Shown piece after piece: positions 34,369 through 44,164 of a DNA stretch of 64,000 nt. Numbering within the stretch: the stretch's first letter is position 1; each line of letters opens with the position of its first letter. The DNA lies in contig NZ_JADZLT010000042.1 of assembly GCF_015904235.1 (NCBI RefSeq), positions 62,001 through 126,000 of the forward strand, read 5' to 3'. The position numbers and the translations under genes were made by a program. The stretch is from Methylobrevis albus (GTDB lineage: Bacteria; Pseudomonadota; Alphaproteobacteria; Rhizobiales; Pleomorphomonadaceae). The notes beneath the pieces were generated by a model. The model saw only the letters and a program-made list of their open reading frames with translations. It was not told the origin of the DNA and ran no database searches.

Positions 34369-34611
34369 TCAGCCCCCCGACTGCATCGCCTCCTCGTAGC
34401 ACTTCTTCATGAAGCTCTCGTAGTCGGCCTCGCTGATGCCGAGTTCCGCCGCACGGGAATCACACCGCCAGATGATGCGCTGGGCTTCTTCCGCCGTTTC
34501 GGCCCGAACCTCCTGCACGGCGCCCGGCGCCGTGACGAGGGCGGTGAGCACGAGCGGCAGGATGATGCAGACGGTGCTGATCGCGGCGGGGATCTGCGAG
34601 CGGGAAAGCAT
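34369..34611 (-). CDS. Small secreted or membrane-anchored protein of unknown function
   Basis: An 80-residue protein with a signal-like hydrophobic stretch (STVCIILPLVLTALVTAPGA) and then a short acidic domain, ETAEEAQRIIWRCDSRAAEL ... MKKCYEEAMQ. Two cysteines (about C50 and C71) remain in the mature part and could form a disulfide. I recognise no family. It is divergent from aroK. The distinct signal sequence and balanced composition make it more likely a gene than a shadow, but there is no operon support. Confidence 0.5.
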   Translation of the reverse strand: MLSRSQIPAAISTVCIILPLVLTALVTAPGAVQEVRAETAEEAQRIIWRCDSRAAELGISEADYESFMKKCYEEAMQSGG

Positions 34612-34763
34612 GGCGGTGTCTCCTGTCGGGGTTTTCCGCTTGCGGCGGGGGCATTCCCGTCATGGACACCGAGCACCGGTTTCCGTCACCGGCGGTCCGT
34701 TCCCGGCGCCCGCGCGGGGACACGCGCTTGACAAGCCCGGCGCCTCTCACGGACATAGCCGGG

Positions 34764-35420
34764 ATGATCGAGGCGCGGCGCGAGACGGGTGAGGGGGAGG
34801 ACGAGGAGGTGTCGGCCGCGACGCCGCCGCCCGTCGCCGCGCGCGTGCTCGACCGGCTCGGCCCCCGCTCGATCGTGCTGATCGGCATGATGGGCGCCGG
34901 CAAGACCAGCGTCGGCCGCCGGCTCGCGGCGCGGCTCGGCCTCGATTTCGTCGACGCCGACCAGGCGATCGAGGAAGCGGCGAACCAGACCGTGCCGGAA
35001 ATCTTCGCCCAGCATGGCGAGGCCTATTTCCGCGAGGGCGAGCGGCGGGTGATTGCGCGGCTCCTGCGCGACGGCCGGCGGGTGATCGCCACCGGTGGCG
35101 GCGCCTTCATGAATGCCGAGACCCGCGCGGCGATCCGCGCCGCCGGGGTGTCGGTGTGGCTGAAGGCCGACGCCGCGGTGCTGTTCGAGCGCGTCAAGCG
35201 CCGCCCGACCCGGCCGCTGCTGCAGACCGCCGATCCGCTCGGCACGCTGAAGCGTCTCGTCGAGGAGCGCTATCCGGTGTACGCCGACAGCGACATCACC
35301 ATCCTGTCGCGCGACGTGCCGCACGAGGCCGTCGTCGACGACGTGGTCGCCGCGCTGCTGCCCTGGCTCGACGCCGAGGCCGCCGGCGCCGACCGGACAT
35401 CTGGAATCCCCGAGTCATGA
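34764..35420 (+). CDS. aroK: Shikimate kinase
   Basis: A 218-residue protein. The Walker A motif is GMMGAGKTSVGRRLA (from about residue 41). The shikimate-binding segment is DFVDADQAIEEAA, with the family's D-x-D. The lid region RPTRPLLQTADPLGTLKRLV and the GGGAF motif (ATGGGAFMN) are present. It phosphorylates shikimate at the 3-position in aromatic amino acid synthesis. An N-terminal extension of about 35 residues precedes the kinase core. The ATG at 34764 is the likely start; a GTG a few codons inside the extension cannot be excluded. Its stop overlaps the aroB start (ATGA at 35417), so the two are translationally coupled. Confidence 0.95.
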   Translation: MIEARRETGEGEDEEVSAATPPPVAARVLDRLGPRSIVLIGMMGAGKTSVGRRLAARLGLDFVDADQAIEEAANQTVPEIFAQHGEAYFREGERRVIARLLRDGRRVIATGGGAFMNAETRAAIRAAGVSVWLKADAAVLFERVKRRPTRPLLQTADPLGTLKRLVEERYPVYADSDITILSRDVPHEAVVDDVVAALLPWLDAEAAGADRTSGIPES

Positions 35421-36574
35421 CCACCACCGCCGCGACCTTCGATGCCGCCGCCGCCGAGGCGTCCGATGGCGGGCCGGTCGTCGTGCCGGTCGCGCTCGGC
35501 GACCGCTCCTACGACATCCTGATCGGCGACGGGCTGATCGGCCGTGTCGGCGCGCTGATGGCCGAGCGCCTGCCCGGTGCGCGCGCCGCGATCGTCACCG
35601 ACGCCAACCTCGCCGGCCTGCATCTCGACGCGCTGGAGGCCGGGCTCGAGGCGGCGGGGATCGCGTCGAGCGCGATCGTCGTCGCGCCGGGCGAAGCCTC
35701 GAAGAGCTTTCCGGTGTTCGAGCGCGTCGTCGACGCGGTGATCGGCGGGCGGTTCGAGCGCGGCGACGCGGTGGTGGCGCTGGGGGGCGGCGTCGTCGGC
35801 GATCTCTCCGGCTTCGTCGCCGGCGTCGTGCGCCGCGGCATGCGCTTCGTGCAGATCCCGACCTCGCTGCTCGCCCAGGTCGACAGTTCCGTCGGCGGCA
35901 AGACCGGCATCAACGTTGCCCACGGCAAGAACCTCGTCGGCGTGTTCCATCAACCCGACCTCGTCGTTGCCGACACGGCCGCCCTCGACACGCTGTCGGA
36001 ACGGCATTTCCGGGCGGGCTACGCGGAAGTCGCAAAATACGGACTGATCGACGACGCCGGCTTCTTCGCCTGGCTCGAGGCGAACCACGGCGCGGTGTTC
36101 GCCGGCGGGACCGCGCGCACCGCGGCGATCGCCACCTCGTGCCGGGCGAAGGCGCGCGTCGTCGCCGCCGACGAGCGCGAGACGGGCGAGCGGGCGCTGC
36201 TCAACCTCGGCCACACCTTCGGCCACGCGCTGGAGGCGGCGACCGGCTACTCCGACCGGCTGGTGCACGGCGAGGCGATCGCCATCGGCATGGTGCTGGC
36301 GCACGATTTTTCGGTGCGGATGAACCTTGCGAGCCGCGACGACGCCGACCGGGTGAGGGCGCATTTTTCCACCGTCGGCCTGCCGACGCGGCTCGCCGAC
36401 GTGCCCGGCGACCTGCCCGATGCGGACGGCCTGCTGAAGCTGATCGGCCAGGACAAGAAGGTGGCGCGCGGCAAGCTCACCTTCATCCTGACGCACGGCA
36501 TCGGCCAAGCCTTCATCGCCAACGACGTGCCGCCCTCGGCGGTGACCGACTTCCTCGCCGAGGCGGCCGTCTAG
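35417..36574 (+). CDS. aroB: 3-dehydroquinate synthase
   Basis: A 385-residue protein with the NAD-binding GEASKSFPVFERVVDAVI and ALGGGVVGDLSGFVAG segments. The metal- and substrate-binding stretches are QIPTSLLAQVDSSVGGKTGI, GYAEVAKYGLI and LNLGHTFGHALE (zinc-ligand histidine region). It converts DAHP to 3-dehydroquinate, the second step of the shikimate pathway. It starts inside the aroK stop codon, the classic aroKB operon. The first ~20 residues are a poorly conserved Ala-rich extension. Confidence 0.97.
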   Translation: MTTTAATFDAAAAEASDGGPVVVPVALGDRSYDILIGDGLIGRVGALMAERLPGARAAIVTDANLAGLHLDALEAGLEAAGIASSAIVVAPGEASKSFPVFERVVDAVIGGRFERGDAVVALGGGVVGDLSGFVAGVVRRGMRFVQIPTSLLAQVDSSVGGKTGINVAHGKNLVGVFHQPDLVVADTAALDTLSERHFRAGYAEVAKYGLIDDAGFFAWLEANHGAVFAGGTARTAAIATSCRAKARVVAADERETGERALLNLGHTFGHALEAATGYSDRLVHGEAIAIGMVLAHDFSVRMNLASRDDADRVRAHFSTVGLPTRLADVPGDLPDADGLLKLIGQDKKVARGKLTFILTHGIGQAFIANDVPPSAVTDFLAEAAV

Positions 36575-36784
36575 ACGTTGGCCCAAACCCCGGCCGCGCG
36601 CCGGCACAGCCTGATGCCCGGTCGTGTTGCGCTGCAGCGCTTGCACTCGCGTGCGGGTTCCGGCTATTTGTGGGCATCGCTCAGGACCCGGTGAAACTCC
36701 GGGTGGCTCTTCCGGCCGCCGATCCGCCGGACAACGCATCAAACGCGCAGCAATCCGGCCGCCGTCGATCCTCCGATCGCCGAG

Positions 36785-38293
36785 ATGCCCTTTCGCGCGT
36801 CCTGCGAGCTTTTTTCCATGCACAGCAAGTCCTCCGCCTATGCCCGCGAGTGGTTCGGCAACATCCGTGGCGACGTCCTCTCCGGCGTCGTCGTCGCACT
36901 CGCGCTCATCCCCGAGGCGATCGGCTTCGCGCTGATCGCCGGCCTCGACCCCAAGGTCGGGCTCTATGCCTCCTTCGCCATCGCCTGTGTCTCGGCGTTC
37001 ACCGGCGGCCGGCCGGGCATGATCTCGGCCGCCACCGCGGCGACCGCCGTGCTGATGGTCGGCCTCGTGCGCGACCACGGCGTCGAATATCTCTTCGCCG
37101 CCACGCTGCTGATGGGCGTGCTGCAGATCGGCGCCGGGCTGATCCGCATCGGGCGCATCATGCGCTTCGTCTCGCGCTCGGTGATCACCGGCTTCGTCAA
37201 CGCGCTGGCGATCCTGATCTTCCTCGCGCAGGTGCCCGAGCTCGTCGGCGTGCCGGCGGCGACCTACGTGATGGTCGCGGCGGGGCTCGCCATCATCTAC
37301 CTGTTCCCGCGCCTCAACCGGGTGATCCCCTCGCCACTGGTGGCGATCGCGGTGCTGACGGCCGCCTCGCTGGCGCTCGGCCTCGACGTGCGCACCGTCG
37401 GCGACATGGGGGAACTGCCGTCCGCGCTGCCGACGTTCGCCTTTCCCGCGGTGCCGCTGACGTTCGAGACGCTGCAGATCATCTTCCCCTATTCGGTGGC
37501 GCTCGCCGCGGTCGGCCTGCTCGAATCGCTGCTCACCGCCCAGATCGTCGACGACATGACCGACACGCCGAGCGACAAGAACGTCGAGTGCGGCAGCCAG
37601 GGCGTCGCCAACATCGCCTCCGGCCTGATCGGCGGCATGGGCGGCTGCGCGATGATCGGCCAGTCGGTGATCAACGTCTCGTCGGGCGGCCGCGGCCGGC
37701 TGTCGAGCTTCGTCGCCGGCGCATTCCTGCTGTTCCTGATCCTCGTGCTCGACGACGTCGTGCGGGTGATCCCGATGGCGGCGCTGGTCGCGGTGATGAT
37801 CATGGTCTCGATCGGTACCTTCTCGTGGCGCTCGATCCGCGATCTCGCCCATGTGCCGTGGCAGTCGTCGGTGGTGATGCTGTCGACGGTGGCGACCGTG
37901 GTCGCGACGCACGACCTCGCCCGCGGCGTGCTGGTCGGGGTGCTGCTGTCGGGCATCTTCTTCGCGGGCAAGGTGGCGCGCCTCGTCGCGGTCACCTCCA
38001 CGGCCGGTGGCGACGGCGCCTCGCGCACCTACCGGGTCAGCGGGCAGATCTTCTTTGCCTCGACCGAAGCCTTCATCGCCGGCTTCGCGCCGCCCGAGCA
38101 GGAGACGACGATCGTGGTCGACCTCACGGAGGCGCACTTCTGGGACATCACGGCGGTGGGGGCCCTCGACAAGGTGGTGGCCCGGCTCGGCCGCAACGGG
38201 GCCGAGGTGTCGGTCGTCGGCCTCAACGCGGCGAGCGCCACCATCGTCGACCGCTTTACCGCGAAGGAGCAGGCGGCCGGTGCCGCGCACTGA
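36785..38293 (+). CDS. SulP-family anion transporter with C-terminal STAS domain
   Basis: A 502-residue protein. About 10-12 membrane segments (about 25-385) begin with the family signature [20 protein letters not shown] and continue with GPG-like [22 protein letters not shown]-terminal STAS domain (about 415-495) contains [20 protein letters not shown]. The close match to short SulP proteins suggests a bicarbonate or sulfate transporter rather than a large SLC26-type exchanger; the ion cannot be told. The start is ATG at 36785 or, 33 bases in, ATG at 36818. It is a single gene 210 bases after aroB and converges on bolA. Confidence 0.9.
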   Translation: MPFRASCELFSMHSKSSAYAREWFGNIRGDVLSGVVVALALIPEAIGFALIAGLDPKVGLYASFAIACVSAFTGGRPGMISAATAATAVLMVGLVRDHGVEYLFAATLLMGVLQIGAGLIRIGRIMRFVSRSVITGFVNALAILIFLAQVPELVGVPAATYVMVAAGLAIIYLFPRLNRVIPSPLVAIAVLTAASLALGLDVRTVGDMGELPSALPTFAFPAVPLTFETLQIIFPYSVALAAVGLLESLLTAQIVDDMTDTPSDKNVECGSQGVANIASGLIGGMGGCAMIGQSVINVSSGGRGRLSSFVAGAFLLFLILVLDDVVRVIPMAALVAVMIMVSIGTFSWRSIRDLAHVPWQSSVVMLSTVATVVATHDLARGVLVGVLLSGIFFAGKVARLVAVTSTAGGDGASRTYRVSGQIFFASTEAFIAGFAPPEQETTIVVDLTEAHFWDITAVGALDKVVARLGRNGAEVSVVGLNAASATIVDRFTAKEQAAGAAH

Positions 38294-38388
38294 CCGGGCG
38301 GCGGGGAAACCCGGGCTCCGGGCCCCAGCCGGCGCCGATCGGCCCTGCGGATCGTCCTGACCGGCGGGCCGTGGACGACGGGAACCCG

Positions 38389-38661
38389 TCAGCCGGCGTC
38401 CTCGAGGCCGCGGGCGTCGATCGCCAGCGCGTGCAGGCCCGAATCGAGTTCGGGGCGGAGCACCTCGTTGACGAGGCGGTGGCGGGCGACGCGGCTGCGG
38501 CCGTCGAAAGCCGCGGCGACGATCTTGATCCGGAAGTGGGTTTCGCCGCCGTCGCGCCAGCCGGCGTGGCCCTCGTGGCGGTGCGAATCGTCGACGACGG
38601 AAATTTCCCGCGGCGTGAACGCTTCGGTCAGGGCCGTGAGGATACGCTCGCGTCTCGTCAT
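38389..38661 (-). CDS. BolA-family protein
   Basis: A 90-residue protein with the BolA fold signatures: VVDDSHRHEGHAG (histidines that bind Fe-S clusters with monothiol glutaredoxins), GGETHFRIKIVAAAF and RVARHRLVNEVL. The family works with glutaredoxins in iron-sulfur trafficking, and some members affect cell shape and stress. It is divergent from the DnaJ-domain gene, with 123 bases between starts. The longer open frame upstream on this strand is a shadow of that neighbour. Confidence 0.93.
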   Translation of the reverse strand: MTRRERILTALTEAFTPREISVVDDSHRHEGHAGWRDGGETHFRIKIVAAAFDGRSRVARHRLVNEVLRPELDSGLHALAIDARGLEDAG

Positions 38662-38784
38662 GTCCGGTCCTTCCGACGATGCTCCGGAGACGCGGCCCGC
38701 GGCCCCCGCCGCGCGGTCCCTCCGAACCCGGTCGCAGCGGTCTGTCTTGCCCGTTGCGGTGCGGCACACCATACTCTGCCGACC

Positions 38785-39402
38785 ATGAAACTCGACTCCA
38801 AACTGTTCGACAAGATCCGCGTCCGACCCGGCACCGAACGGCCGGTTTCCGACGACGCACCGGCGTGCGAGTGGGAGGGCTGCGACCGCACCGGCCCGCA
38901 TCGGGCGCCGAAGGGGCGCGGCCGGGAGGGGCAGTATTTCCATTTCTGCATCGACCACGTCCGCGACTACAACAAATCCTACAATTATTTCGCGGGCTTG
39001 CCGGACGACGCCGTCGCCGATTTCCAGAAGGACGCGCTGACCGGGCATCGGCCGACCTGGACCATGGGCGTCAACCGCGCCGCCGGCCGCGCCGCGCCGC
39101 CGCCCGACATCGACGCGGAGACCGTGGTCGACCCGTTCGGCGTGTTCCAGGGCGCGCGCAGCCGCTACACCGGCGGCGCCGCCGCCAAACCCGCGCGCAA
39201 GATGCTGTCGCCGCTGCAGCAGAAGGCCTTCGATACGCTCGGGATCGAGGAGGGGGCGGACAAGGCGGCGATCAAGGCGCGCTACAAGTTGCTGGTCAAA
39301 CGTCATCACCCCGACGCGAACGGTGGCGACCGCTCGCTGGAGGATCGGTTGCGGCAGATCATCCAAGCCTATAACTACCTCAAGTCCGCCGGTTTCTGCT
39401 GA
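38785..39402 (+). CDS. DnaJ-domain protein
   Basis: A 205-residue protein. The N-terminal ~110 residues are a conserved Rhizobiales region with Cys/His clusters ([28 protein letters not shown]) that may bind zinc. The J-domain is at the C-terminus (about 140-203): [20 protein letters not shown], then [14 protein letters not shown], where the usual HPD triad reads HHPD. It should recruit and stimulate an Hsp70. The J-domain being C-terminal is typical of this family. The cobS gene follows in the same direction after a 205-base gap; this bolA-dnaJ-cobS order is common in the order. Confidence 0.92.
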   Translation: MKLDSKLFDKIRVRPGTERPVSDDAPACEWEGCDRTGPHRAPKGRGREGQYFHFCIDHVRDYNKSYNYFAGLPDDAVADFQKDALTGHRPTWTMGVNRAAGRAAPPPDIDAETVVDPFGVFQGARSRYTGGAAAKPARKMLSPLQQKAFDTLGIEEGADKAAIKARYKLLVKRHHPDANGGDRSLEDRLRQIIQAYNYLKSAGFC

Positions 39403-39607
39403 CCGGTCGTCCCGGGCCGCCGGAGCGCTAGATAAGCGCTTCCGCGGTCCCGGACGGTCGGTTCCGGCCGGACTGCCGCAGGTGACCCGCTTTTCGACAG
39501 AGGGGGGAGGAGCGGTCGGTGCAAGGGCACCCATCCGCCGCCCCGGCGGAAATCACGACAGGCGATGGACGCGCGGCGCATGGGGCCCGCGCGCCGACGG
39601 AGGCTCC

Positions 39608-40594
39608 ATGAGTTCCAAGACGAGCAACGCTGCGGCCTTGCCGGATATCCGCGTCTCGGTCCGGCAGATGTTCGGCATCGACAGCGACCTGACGGTTCCG
39701 GCCTATTCCGAAGCCGACGAGTACGTTCCGGACTACGATCCCGATTACCTGTTCGACCGGGCGACGACGCTGGCGATCCTCGCCGGCTTTGCGCACAATC
39801 GCCGTGTCATGGTCTCGGGCTATCACGGCACCGGCAAGTCGACGCACATCGAGCAGGTGGCGGCGCGCCTGAAGTGGCCGCTGATCCGCGTCAACCTCGA
39901 CAGCCACATCAGCCGTATCGACCTCGTCGGCAAGGACGCGATCGTCATCCGCGACGGCCAGCAGATCACCGAGTTCCGCGACGGCATCCTGCCCTGGGCA
40001 CTGCAGAACAACGTCGCGCTGGTGTTCGACGAATACGACGCGGGCCGGCCGGACGTGATGTTCGTGATCCAGCGCGTGCTGGAAGTCTCCGGCAAGCTGA
40101 CGCTGCTCGACCAGAACCGCGTCATCCGGCCGCACCCGGCGTTCCGCCTGTTCGCCACCGCCAACACGGTCGGCCTCGGCGACACCTCGGGCCTCTATCA
40201 CGGCACGCAGCAGATCAACCAGGGCCAGATGGACCGCTGGTCGATCGTGACGACGCTGAACTACCTGCCGCACGACAAGGAAGCCGACATCATCCTCGCG
40301 AAGTCGAAGCACTACCAGACCGAGAAGGGTCGCCAGACCGTCTCGAAGATGGTGCGGCTCGCCGACATGACGCGCTCGGCCTTCGTCAACGGCGACCTCT
40401 CGACGGTGATGAGCCCGCGCACGGTGCTGACCTGGGCCGAGAACGCCGAGATCTTCGGCGAACTGGGCTTTGCCTTCCGGGTCACGTTCCTCAACAAGTG
40501 CGACGAGCTCGAGCGGCCGATGGTGGCCGAGTTCTACCAGCGCTGCTTCGGGGCCGAGCTGCCGGAATCGGCGGTCAACATGGTGCTGGGCTGA
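39608..40594 (+). CDS. cobS: CobS, aerobic cobaltochelatase AAA+ subunit
   Basis: A 328-residue MoxR/CobS-type AAA+ ATPase. Walker A is [13 protein letters not shown] (about 77-89) and Walker B is [24 protein letters not shown] is the sensor-1 region. With CobT it forms the ATPase that drives cobalt insertion into hydrogenobyrinic acid diamide by CobN in the oxygen-dependent B12 route. GGAGG lies just ahead of the ATG. Next comes a small membrane-protein gene after ten bases, then cobT, so the three form one operon. No cobN or B12 riboswitch is in the window. Confidence 0.97.
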   Translation: MSSKTSNAAALPDIRVSVRQMFGIDSDLTVPAYSEADEYVPDYDPDYLFDRATTLAILAGFAHNRRVMVSGYHGTGKSTHIEQVAARLKWPLIRVNLDSHISRIDLVGKDAIVIRDGQQITEFRDGILPWALQNNVALVFDEYDAGRPDVMFVIQRVLEVSGKLTLLDQNRVIRPHPAFRLFATANTVGLGDTSGLYHGTQQINQGQMDRWSIVTTLNYLPHDKEADIILAKSKHYQTEKGRQTVSKMVRLADMTRSAFVNGDLSTVMSPRTVLTWAENAEIFGELGFAFRVTFLNKCDELERPMVAEFYQRCFGAELPESAVNMVLG

Positions 40595-40604
40595 ACGGAG
40601 CCGG

Positions 40605-40994
40605 ATGGACGCCGCGACGGACGACCTCCTCAGCCAGTGGGAAATCGGCCTGCTGGCCGCGCAGGTCGTCCTCATGCCGGCGTCCATCTGGCTCGGTCTT
40701 AGCCTCCTCCGGCGCATCCGGGAGGCGACGCAGGTGACGCTCTACGTCACGTTGCTCGGGATCGGGGCGGTGCCGGTGCTTCCTGCCGCGCTCGCCGTCT
40801 ATCTCCTGGCGTTGCTGACGGGGATGATGCCTGCGCCGCAGTCCGGCGAGCCCCCCGGCAGCGCCGCCTTCTGGCTCGTGTCCGGCACCGAGGTCGTCGG
40901 GTTTGGGGTCATCGCGGCGAAGTTGATCGTTTTCTTTGGGTATTTCCTGCACCGGTTCAGGACGAGGCGAGAGCTGAAACGACATGGCACGTGA
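40605..40994 (+). CDS. Small membrane protein encoded between cobS and cobT
   Basis: A 129-residue protein with three probable membrane segments (about 12-35, 42-70 and 85-112; for example [20 protein letters not shown] and [20 protein letters not shown]) and a basic C-terminus, [14 protein letters not shown] do not recognise the family. It starts ten bases after cobS and overlaps the first 11 bases of cobT, so it belongs to the operon and is translated with it. Possible roles are anchoring the cobaltochelatase or handling cobalt; neither is shown by the sequence, which has no His/Asp/Cys-rich metal motif. Confidence 0.75.
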   Translation: MDAATDDLLSQWEIGLLAAQVVLMPASIWLGLSLLRRIREATQVTLYVTLLGIGAVPVLPAALAVYLLALLTGMMPAPQSGEPPGSAAFWLVSGTEVVGFGVIAAKLIVFFGYFLHRFRTRRELKRHGT

Positions 40995-42903
40995 GCCCAC
41001 CTCCACGCTGAAGAACGCATCCCCGACCGAGCCGCTGAAGCGGGCGATCGGCTCGACCATGCGCGCGATCTCGGGCGAGGGGGAACTCGAGATCACCTTC
41101 GCCACCGACCGGCCCAGCCTGTCGGGCAAGCGGGTGCGGCTGCCCGAGCCGCCGCGCCGGCTGACGACGCACGACATCGCGGTGACGCGCGGTCTCGCCG
41201 ATTCCATGGCGCTGCGGCTCGCCTGCCACGACGGCGCCGTTCACCGCGACCTGGTGCCCGAGGGGCAGAACGCGCGGGCGGTGTTCGAGGCGGCCGAGCA
41301 GGCGCGCTGCGAGGCGCTCGGCGCGCGGGCGATGGACGGCGTGTCCGCCAACCTCGAGGCGATGCTCGAGGACCGCTATTTCCGCGCCAACTATCACGAG
41401 ATCACCGACCGCGCCGACGCGCCGCTCGAGGACGCCGTGGCCCTCCTGCTGCGCGAGCGGCTGACCGGCAAGGCGCCGCCGGCGAGCGCGCGGGCGCTGG
41501 TCGAGCTCTGGCGGCCGTTCGTCGAGGAAAAGGCCGGCGCCGACCTCGACGGCATCGAGCGGGTGCTGTCGAACCAGCGCGCGTTCGCCCGCGCCGTCCG
41601 CCACCTGCTCACCTCGCTCGAGATGGGCGACGAACTCGGCGGCGAGCCGGAGCCGACCGACGAGGCCGAGGACGGCCAGGACGGCGAGACCAGCGGCGAG
41701 GAAAACCGCGGCGAGGCCGAGCAGGACGATACCAGCGACCAGGCCGCGCCGAAGGAGCAGGAGGCGAGCGGCGACGAGCAGGAGGCCGGCGAGACCGACA
41801 CCGACGCCAAGGCCGCCGAGGACACCATCGACGACGACCAGGCCGACGACGCCCGCGACGCCGGCGAATCGCGCCGCCAGGAGCTGCCGTTCACCAACCA
41901 GCCGCCGCTCAGCGACTACAAGGTGTTCACGCCGCGCTTCGACGAGGTGACGCGGCCCGAGGACCTCTGCGACGCCGCCGAGCTCGACCGGCTGCGCGGC
42001 TTCCTCGACAAGCAGCTCGTCAACCTGCAAGGGGCGGTCGCCCGCCTCGCCAACCGGCTGCAGCGCCGGCTGATGGCGCAGCAGAACCGCGGCTGGGACT
42101 TCGACCTCGAGGAAGGCCTGCTCGACACCGCGCGCATCACCCGCGTCGTCACCGACCCGATGCAGCCGCTCGCCTTCAAAATGGAGCGCGACACCACCTT
42201 CCGTGACACGGTGGTGACGCTGCTGCTCGACAATTCCGGCTCGATGCGCGGCCGGCCGATCACGGTGGCGGCCGCATGCGCCGACATCCTTGCCCGCACG
42301 CTGGAGCGCTGCGGCGTCAAGGTCGAGATCCTCGGCTTCACCACCAAGGCCTGGAAGGGCGGGCAGGCGCGCGAGGCGTGGCTGGCGGCCGGCAAGCCGG
42401 CCGGTCCCGGCCGGCTCAACGATCTGCGCCACATCGTCTACAAGGCCGCCGACGCGCCGTGGCGGCGGGCGCGGCGCAACCTCGGCCTGATGATGCGCGA
42501 GGGGCTCTTGAAGGAGAACATCGACGGCGAGGCGCTCGACTGGGCGCACAAGCGCCTGCTCGCCCGGCCGGAAAACCGCAAGATCCTGATGATGATCTCG
42601 GACGGCGCGCCGGTCGACGATTCGACGCTGTCGGTGAACACCGGCAACTATCTCGAGCGGCACCTGCGCTTCGTGATCGACGAGATCGAGACGCGCTCGC
42701 CGGTCGAGCTGATCGCCATCGGCATCGGCCACGACGTGACGCGCTACTACCGCCGCGCCGTCACCATCGTCGATGCCGAGGAACTCGCAGGCGCGATGAC
42801 CGAGCAGCTCGCCAGCCTGTTCGAGGAACAGGCGCGGGGGGCTGCGAAGCGCGTGCGCCCGGCCCGGGCGGCGCCGGCGAGCGTGCGGATGGGCTTCCGG
42901 TGA
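40984..42903 (+). CDS. cobT: CobT, aerobic cobaltochelatase VWA subunit
   Basis: A 639-residue protein. The N-terminal cobaltochelatase domain (about 1-215) is followed by a very acidic low-complexity linker rich in Asp/Glu (about 216-300), typical of CobT. A second conserved region ([20 protein letters not shown]) leads to the C-terminal von Willebrand A domain with the MIDAS motif DNSGSMRG (D416, S418, S420) and an [12 protein letters not shown] loop. It partners with CobS to energise CobN. It starts inside the preceding membrane-protein gene and its stop overlaps the GTG of the next gene. Confidence 0.97.
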   Translation: MAREPTSTLKNASPTEPLKRAIGSTMRAISGEGELEITFATDRPSLSGKRVRLPEPPRRLTTHDIAVTRGLADSMALRLACHDGAVHRDLVPEGQNARAVFEAAEQARCEALGARAMDGVSANLEAMLEDRYFRANYHEITDRADAPLEDAVALLLRERLTGKAPPASARALVELWRPFVEEKAGADLDGIERVLSNQRAFARAVRHLLTSLEMGDELGGEPEPTDEAEDGQDGETSGEENRGEAEQDDTSDQAAPKEQEASGDEQEAGETDTDAKAAEDTIDDDQADDARDAGESRRQELPFTNQPPLSDYKVFTPRFDEVTRPEDLCDAAELDRLRGFLDKQLVNLQGAVARLANRLQRRLMAQQNRGWDFDLEEGLLDTARITRVVTDPMQPLAFKMERDTTFRDTVVTLLLDNSGSMRGRPITVAAACADILARTLERCGVKVEILGFTTKAWKGGQAREAWLAAGKPAGPGRLNDLRHIVYKAADAPWRRARRNLGLMMREGLLKENIDGEALDWAHKRLLARPENRKILMMISDGAPVDDSTLSVNTGNYLERHLRFVIDEIETRSPVELIAIGIGHDVTRYYRRAVTIVDAEELAGAMTEQLASLFEEQARGAAKRVRPARAAPASVRMGFR

Positions 42904-43964
42904 CAGCACCGGCCGCCGCGGCCGGGCTGCGGCGGCGCCGGCACGGCGCCCTGGCGCTGGCCTGGCTGCTGATCACTGCAACGGGAGTGGCGGCGGAAAC
43001 CCTTCCCGCGGCGCAGCCGGTCGCCATCGAGGCGCGGCCGATCTCGAGCTTCAACATCGTCGGCATCGGCGGTACGCGCCTCGGCGCGCTGGACTTTGCC
43101 GGCGGCTTCGAGTTGACGGACGCGGACGGACGGATCGGCGGGCTTTCGTCGCTGGTGATCGACCGCGACGGCGCCCGGCTCGTCGCGCTCTCCGACGACG
43201 GCATCCAGCTTTCCGCGACGATTACGCGCGACGCGGCGGGCGATCCGGTCGGCATCGGCGACGGCGCGGTGCGCCCGGTCGCGATCGCGGGCCGGGTGGC
43301 GAAGCGCAAGAGCGACCTCGACGCCGAAGGCTTCGACGTCGGCGTCGTCGGCGGGGAGCGGCGCGCGGTGGTCGCCTTCGAGGGACCGGCCCGGATCGGC
43401 TGGGCGCCGGCGGCACCGGGCGGTTGGGTCGGGCCGCTGCAACTCATCGACCTGCCGGACGACATCGGCGCCTTCCGGGTCAACAAGGGGCTGGAGGCGC
43501 TGGCGATCGCGCCGCCGGGCACGGCGCTCGCCGGCGGCTTCGTGACGATCGCCGAGGCGCCGCGGCGCGGGGTGAACACGCCCGGCTGGATCCGGCTCGC
43601 CGACGGGCGCTGGCGCGCCTTCGGCCTCGTCCACCGCGACGGCTTCGATATCACCGACGCGGCGTTCCTGCCGGGCGGCGACCTCCTCGTGCTGGAACGG
43701 CTCTACGGCCTGCCGCGCGGCATCGGCATGCGCATCCGCCGCCTCAGCTCGGCCGACCTCGCCGCCGTCGCAGCCGGCACGGCGCGCGGTGCGCTCGACG
43801 GCGAGACGCTGGTCGAGGCCGGGCTCGCCCAGCAGATCGACAACATGGAGGGCATGACGGTCTGGACCGACCCGGCCGGCCGGGTGCGGATCGGCCTCGT
43901 CTCCGACGACAACCGCTCGTTCCTGCAGCGGACGCTCTATCTGGAATTTCGGCTGGGGGAGTAG
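42900..43964 (+). CDS. Secreted phytase-like esterase (PF13449 type)
   Basis: A 354-residue protein beginning with GTG that overlaps the cobT stop by four bases (GTGA), so it is coupled to the cob operon. A signal peptide ([18 protein letters not shown]) is followed by a beta-propeller-like 'esterase-like activity of phytase' domain, with [30 protein letters not shown] and [14 protein letters not shown]. The family is found in many Rhizobiales, often beside cobT; its substrate is unclear, and the phytase name comes from distant similarity. It ends just before the second copy of the palindromic repeat element. Confidence 0.85.
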   Translation: MTAPAAAAGLRRRRHGALALAWLLITATGVAAETLPAAQPVAIEARPISSFNIVGIGGTRLGALDFAGGFELTDADGRIGGLSSLVIDRDGARLVALSDDGIQLSATITRDAAGDPVGIGDGAVRPVAIAGRVAKRKSDLDAEGFDVGVVGGERRAVVAFEGPARIGWAPAAPGGWVGPLQLIDLPDDIGAFRVNKGLEALAIAPPGTALAGGFVTIAEAPRRGVNTPGWIRLADGRWRAFGLVHRDGFDITDAAFLPGGDLLVLERLYGLPRGIGMRIRRLSSADLAAVAAGTARGALDGETLVEAGLAQQIDNMEGMTVWTDPAGRVRIGLVSDDNRSFLQRTLYLEFRLGE

Positions 43965-43972
43965 GGGGTTCT

Positions 43973-44160
43973 GTGCCGTGCGGCTTCCCCCCTCCCTGTC
44001 CCTCCCCCGCTTCGCAGGAGAGGGGACGATGGGCGATAGGGCTTTCGCAAAGCGACTGTCACGCCGGACCGAAGCACTGGTGAGGCGAATGCTCTGACCT
44101 CCTGCGTCCCCTCTCCTGCGAAGCGGGGGAGGGACAGGGAGGGGGGAGGCCGCACGGAAA
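43973..44160. repeat. Palindromic intergenic repeat element, copy 2
   Basis: This is the cleaner of two copies: the arms at 43987-44026 and 44107-44146 are near-perfect 40-base inverted repeats around an ~80-base centre. The outer ends (TGCGGCTTCCCC left, GAGGCCGCACGG right) extend the symmetry. The left half is nearly identical to copy 1 at 5961-6135 through GGCGATAGGGCTTTCGCA. It lies between the converging phytase-like and cytochrome genes, leaving only a few bases to each stop, so it probably also ends transcription from both sides. Confidence 0.88.
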
Positions 44161-44164
44161 AGCC

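Noticed and set aside
35270..38860. A 1196-codon minus-strand frame opposite aroB and the SulP gene
   Set aside because: It spans two known genes on the other strand plus part of bolA in another frame; composition is Arg/Asp/His-rich shadow text.
40957..42909. A 650-codon minus-strand frame opposite cobT
   Set aside because: A codon-bias shadow of cobT; the acidic linker of CobT reads as Leu/Val-rich text on the other strand and imitates membrane segments.
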